NCBI RefSeq assembly: GCF_025655475.1
Contig: NZ_JAHTIK010000001.1
Coordinates: 3,170,472-3,207,686, forward strand
Origin: Kitasatospora sp. DSM 101779
GTDB taxonomy: Bacteria > Actinomycetota > Actinomycetes > Streptomycetales > Streptomycetaceae
Reading direction: 5' to 3'
Length of the DNA stretch: 37,215 nt
Shown: one piece after another, positions 34,463 through 37,215 of the stretch
How the letters are laid out: each line of letters opens with the position of its first letter
How positions within the stretch are numbered: position 1 is the stretch's first letter
Notes under the pieces: generated by a model
The model's input: the letters and a program-made list of their open reading frames with translations, nothing else
Database searches by the model: none
Told to the model about the DNA's origin: nothing
Position numbers and translations under genes: made by a program

Positions 34463-35596
34463 CTATTCCCGGCCCGCCGCGCCGACCGGGCTGCGGGTCG
34501 CGCCGCCCGGGGTGCGGGTGGCGGTGCCCGCGGAGGGGCTGGGGGTGCTGTCGGCCGGGTTGGACGGCTGGATGCTCACCACCGACTGCGGGACGGCCCC
34601 GTCGGCCTGCAGGGCGGCCCACAGCTGGGTGGCCTGGGGACTGCGCGGGACGACCCGGTTCGGGTCGCTGGGAGCGGTCACCACCGGCAGGGTCACCATG
34701 GTCATCTGGTCCGGCCCGATGCCCTTGAGGGTGTTGGCCAGGCCGACCAGGGCGCTCACCGAGGCGAGCTCGGAGTCGGTGGTCATCGACTTGGTGAGCT
34801 TGTCGGCGATCGACCACAGGTGCGCGGGGTTGGACGTGAGTCCGAGCGCCCCGATCTGCTTCATGATCGACTTCACCATCTGCTGCTGCAGCTCGATCCG
34901 GCCGAGGTCGCTGCCGTTGCCGACCCCGTGCCGGGTGCGGACGAAGGCCAGCGCCTGGGCGCCGCTGAGGTGGTGGCTGCCGGCCGCCAGGTGCAGTCCG
35001 CTGTCCTGGTCGGAGATGTCGACGGTGGTGGTGACGTCCACCCCGCCGATGGCGTCGATCAGGCCCGCGAAGCCGGCGAAGTCGACCTCGACGAAGTGGT
35101 CCATCCGCATCCCGGTGAGCTGCTCGGTGGTCTTCACCGCGCAGGCCGGGCCGCCGACCTCGTACGCCGAGTTGAACATCGCGCTGCGCAGGGCCGGGGT
35201 GCTGGTGCCGTTCGGTGCCGTGCAGGCCGGACGGGCGACCAGGGTGTCGCGCGGGATGCTGATGACCGAGGCGGCGGTGTGCTCGCGGTTGACGTGCACC
35301 ACCATGGCGGTGTCCGAGCGGGCGGTGTCGCCGACCGCGCCGCCGGCCAGTGCGTGGTTGGCGCCCGCCCGGGAGTCCGAGCCAAGCAGCAGGATGTTGA
35401 AGGCACCGCCGACCGAGGCGGGCGGGCGGCCCGGGCCGAGCTGGGTGTCGATGTCGACGCTGCGGATGTTGCCGTTGAGCTTCCAGTACGCGTAACCGGC
35501 CGCACCCACACCCACCAGCAGCAGCCCGATCGCGGTGAAGACCGCGATGCGCAGCACCTTGCGGCGTCTGCTCCGGGGCTCTCGCTGATCGGACAT
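34463..35596 (-). CDS. LCP-family (LytR-CpsA-Psr) cell-wall polymer ligase
   Basis: A 377-residue type II membrane protein. A basic cytoplasmic start (REPRSRRRK) and one helix (VLRIAVFTAIGLLLVGVGAAGYAYW, about 14-37) lead to an external LCP domain. Family residues are visible: LLLGSDSRAG and ARSDTAMVVHV bind the pyrophosphate and metal, ISIPRDT has the conserved Arg, and FVRTRHGVGNGSDLGRIELQQQ is the C-terminal motif. It transfers teichoic acid-like or arabinogalactan polymers from lipid carrier to peptidoglycan. A Ser/Thr/Pro-rich tail of about 45 residues follows. The ATG at 35596 has AAAGGGGAAGGG upstream. The frame is open to 35734 without homology. Confidence 0.93.
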   Translation of the reverse strand: MSDQREPRSRRRKVLRIAVFTAIGLLLVGVGAAGYAYWKLNGNIRSVDIDTQLGPGRPPASVGGAFNILLLGSDSRAGANHALAGGAVGDTARSDTAMVVHVNREHTAASVISIPRDTLVARPACTAPNGTSTPALRSAMFNSAYEVGGPACAVKTTEQLTGMRMDHFVEVDFAGFAGLIDAIGGVDVTTTVDISDQDSGLHLAAGSHHLSGAQALAFVRTRHGVGNGSDLGRIELQQQMVKSIMKQIGALGLTSNPAHLWSIADKLTKSMTTDSELASVSALVGLANTLKGIGPDQMTMVTLPVVTAPSDPNRVVPRSPQATQLWAALQADGAVPQSVVSIQPSNPADSTPSPSAGTATRTPGGATRSPVGAAGRE

Positions 35597-35603
35597 CCCT
35601 TCC

Positions 35604-35639
35604 CCTTTCTGCTCGAACGGGGCTTTTCGAGCATAAGGG
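35604..35639 (-). promoter_or_regulatory. Leader hairpin that can mask the LCP ribosome site
   Basis: TGCTCGAA (35610-35617) and TTCGAGCA (35626-35633) form a perfect 8-bp stem. After one mismatch, CCTTT (35604-35608) pairs with TAAGG-side bases (35635-35639), in mRNA terms the purine-rich AAAGGG of the ribosome site. The gene could be controlled at translation, or the dyad could be an operator. Confidence 0.5.
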
Positions 35640-35718
35640 AATCCGGCCGCCGCCGATCGGCGGAGGCCGGGAGGCCGTGCAGGGGCCGTCTCGAGCACCT
35701 CGGCGCCCGGTGCGCGAA

Positions 35719-35761
35719 AGGGCGAGGCCCCCACCGCGGATGCGGTGCGGGGCCTCGCCCT
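35719..35761 (-). terminator. Terminator of rho
   Basis: AGGGCGAGGCCCC (35719-35731) pairs with its complement at 35749-35761 and CACCGC/GCGGTG continues the stem inward. This gives 19 bp with one bulge and loop GGAT, 15 bases after the rho stop, followed by TTTCG on the minus strand. Confidence 0.85.
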
Positions 35762-35776
35762 GCGGAACGGGCCGCG

Positions 35777-37215
35777 TCAGTCGCCGGAACCGGGGGTGGT
35801 CTTGGCGATCTGCATCAGGAACTCGGCGTTGCTCTTGGTCTGCTTCATCTTGTCCAGGAGCAGCTCGATGGCCTGCTGCGAGTCGAGCGCGTGCAGCACC
35901 CGACGGAGCTTCCAGACGATCGCCAGCTCCTCGTTGCCGAGCAGGATCTCCTCCTTGCGGGTGGAGGACGCGTCGACGTCCACCGCCGGGAAGATGCGCT
36001 TGTCGGAGAGCTTGCGGTCGAGCTTGAGCTCCATGTTGCCGGTGCCCTTGAACTCCTCGAAGACCACCTCGTCGGCGCGGGAGCCGGTCTCCACCAGGGC
36101 GGTGGCGAGGATGGTCAGCGAGCCGCCGTTCTCGATGTTGCGCGCGGCACCGAAGAACTTCTTCGGCGGGTAGAGCGCGGTCGAGTCGACACCACCGGAC
36201 AGGATGCGGCCGGAGGCCGGCGCGGCCAGGTTGTAGGCCCGGCCGAGACGGGTGATCGAGTCGAGCAGGATCACCACGTCGTGGCCCAGCTCCACCAGGC
36301 GCTTGGCACGCTCGATGGCGAGCTCGGCGACGGTGGTGTGGTCCTCGGCCGGGCGGTCGAAGGTCGAGGAGATGACCTCGCCCTTCACCGACCGCTGCAT
36401 GTCGGTGACCTCTTCCGGACGCTCGTCGACCAGGACGACCATCAGGTGGCACTCGGGGTTGTTGTGGGTGATCGCGTTGGCGATCGCCTGCATGATCATC
36501 GTCTTGCCGGTCTTCGGCGGGGCGACGATCAGACCGCGCTGGCCCTTGCCGATCGGCGACACGAGGTCGATGATCCGGGTCGTCAGCACGCCCGGGTCGG
36601 TCTCCAGGCGCAGCCGCTCCTGCGGGTACAGCGGGGTCAGCTTGCCGAACTCGGGACGGTTGCGGGCGCCGTCCGGGTCCATGCCGTTGACCGAGTCGAG
36701 GCGGACCATCGCGTTGAACTTCTCGCGGCGCTCGCCGTCGCGGGGCTGGCGCACCGCACCGGTGATGGCGTCGCCCTTGCGCAGGCCGTGCTTGCGCACC
36801 TGGGCGAGCGAGACGTAGACGTCGTTCTGCCCCGGCAGGTAGCCGGAGGTGCGGACGAACGCGTAGTTGTCGAGGATGTCGAGGATGCCCGCGACCGGGA
36901 TGAGGACGTCGTCCTCGCCGATCTGCGGCTCGACGGTGCCGCCCTCGAAGCCCTCGCGGCGGCCGCGGCCACGGCGGTCGCGGTAGCGGCCGCGACGGCC
37001 CCGGCGGCCCTCGCCGAACTCGTCGTCGTCGTAGCCGCCAGCCTGCTGCCCGGCGGGCTGGCCCTGACGGCCGGCCTGGCTGTCCTGCTGGGTGCCGGCC
37101 TGCTGCTGGCCCTGACCGGGCTGGCGCTCCGCCCGGTCGCGGTCGCGGCGGTTGCGGCGGTCGCGGCGGGACTCGCGGCCCTCGGCGTCCTGGCCCTCGG
37201 CCGCCTCGGGGCGCT
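35777..37215 (-). CDS. rho: Transcription termination factor Rho, partial at 5' end
   Basis: The last 478 residues of Rho, a hexameric RNA helicase that ends transcription. The frame runs off the right edge. The visible N-terminal part is disordered and rich in Arg, Asp, Gln and Gly: [20 protein letters not shown] then runs of Gln/Gly/Ala, then [20 protein letters not shown]. The RNA-binding domain follows ([18 protein letters not shown]), then the ATPase with P-loop [33 protein letters not shown] and the R-loop FKGTGNMEL. Actinobacterial Rho proteins carry such inserts, which aid binding of G+C-rich RNA. A Met at 36799 is not the start, because the RNA-binding domain lies before it. Confidence 0.97.
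   Translation of the reverse strand, partial: RPEAAEGQDAEGRESRRDRRNRRDRDRAERQPGQGQQQAGTQQDSQAGRQGQPAGQQAGGYDDDEFGEGRRGRRGRYRDRRGRGRREGFEGGTVEPQIGEDDVLIPVAGILDILDNYAFVRTSGYLPGQNDVYVSLAQVRKHGLRKGDAITGAVRQPRDGERREKFNAMVRLDSVNGMDPDGARNRPEFGKLTPLYPQERLRLETDPGVLTTRIIDLVSPIGKGQRGLIVAPPKTGKTMIMQAIANAITHNNPECHLMVVLVDERPEEVTDMQRSVKGEVISSTFDRPAEDHTTVAELAIERAKRLVELGHDVVILLDSITRLGRAYNLAAPASGRILSGGVDSTALYPPKKFFGAARNIENGGSLTILATALVETGSRADEVVFEEFKGTGNMELKLDRKLSDKRIFPAVDVDASSTRKEEILLGNEELAIVWKLRRVLHALDSQQAIELLLDKMKQTKSNAEFLMQIAKTTPGSGD

Noticed and set aside
35777..36799. Rho starting at the Met at 36799
   Set aside because: The RNA-binding domain and the Arg-rich region continue in frame upstream to the window edge, so this would be a truncated protein.

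Overview
This window is chromosomal DNA of a filamentous actinomycete of the family Streptomycetaceae (Streptomyces or Kitasatospora type). The evidence is very high G+C with strongly G/C-biased third codon positions, frequent GTG and TTG starts, the tip-organising coiled-coil proteins Scy and FilP side by side, an actinobacterial NucS mismatch endonuclease, and a gene order that matches, as I recall it, the S. coelicolor interval from scy (SCO5397) to rho (SCO5357). It looks like conserved core chromosome. I see no insertion sequence, prophage, CRISPR array, tRNA or rRNA.

Layout, left to right. Bases 1-2950 hold the polarity/cytoskeleton pair: the 3' part of scy, then filP. A secreted esterase-like phytase-family protein follows, then an alpha/beta hydrolase on the other strand and a two-gene ABC exporter. 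Bases 7213-9459 carry three proteins of poorly known role: a small Cys/His-rich protein, a luciferase-like flavin monooxygenase and an SCO5389-family protein. Bases 10015-13514 hold nucS, a large membrane-anchored P-loop ATPase with a Ser/Thr/Pro-rich tail, and a STAS anti-sigma-antagonist-like protein. Bases 13843-18981 hold 3-hydroxybutyryl-CoA dehydrogenase, a small membrane protein, a NarL-type two-component system with a divergent membrane protein, a PduO-type cobalamin adenosyltransferase and a DUF2550 protein.

Bases 19124-27077 are the complete F1Fo ATP synthase operon on the minus strand, transcribed atpI-B-E-F-H-A-G-D-C. It has an unusual number of strong inverted repeats in its intergenic gaps. 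Its upstream region contains a near-perfect match to the Rex (NADH/NAD+ sensor) operator overlapping a -10-like element. Upstream of it, still on the minus strand, lies a run of envelope and translation genes: rho (partial at the right edge), an LCP-family cell-wall ligase, rpmE, prfA, prmC, a Sua5/TsaC-type protein, a low-molecular-weight tyrosine phosphatase, a serine hydroxymethyltransferase-like protein and a WecA-type lipid-carrier phosphotransferase.

The most unexpected points are four. The serine hydroxymethyltransferase-like protein has lost the PLP-binding Asp and His and several other active-site residues but keeps the Schiff-base Lys. The atp promoter region has a candidate Rex operator. 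The single-pass ATPase has a mucin-like exterior tail and sits beside a STAS protein with Ala at the usual phosphoserine position. Several starts are TTG or look leaderless.
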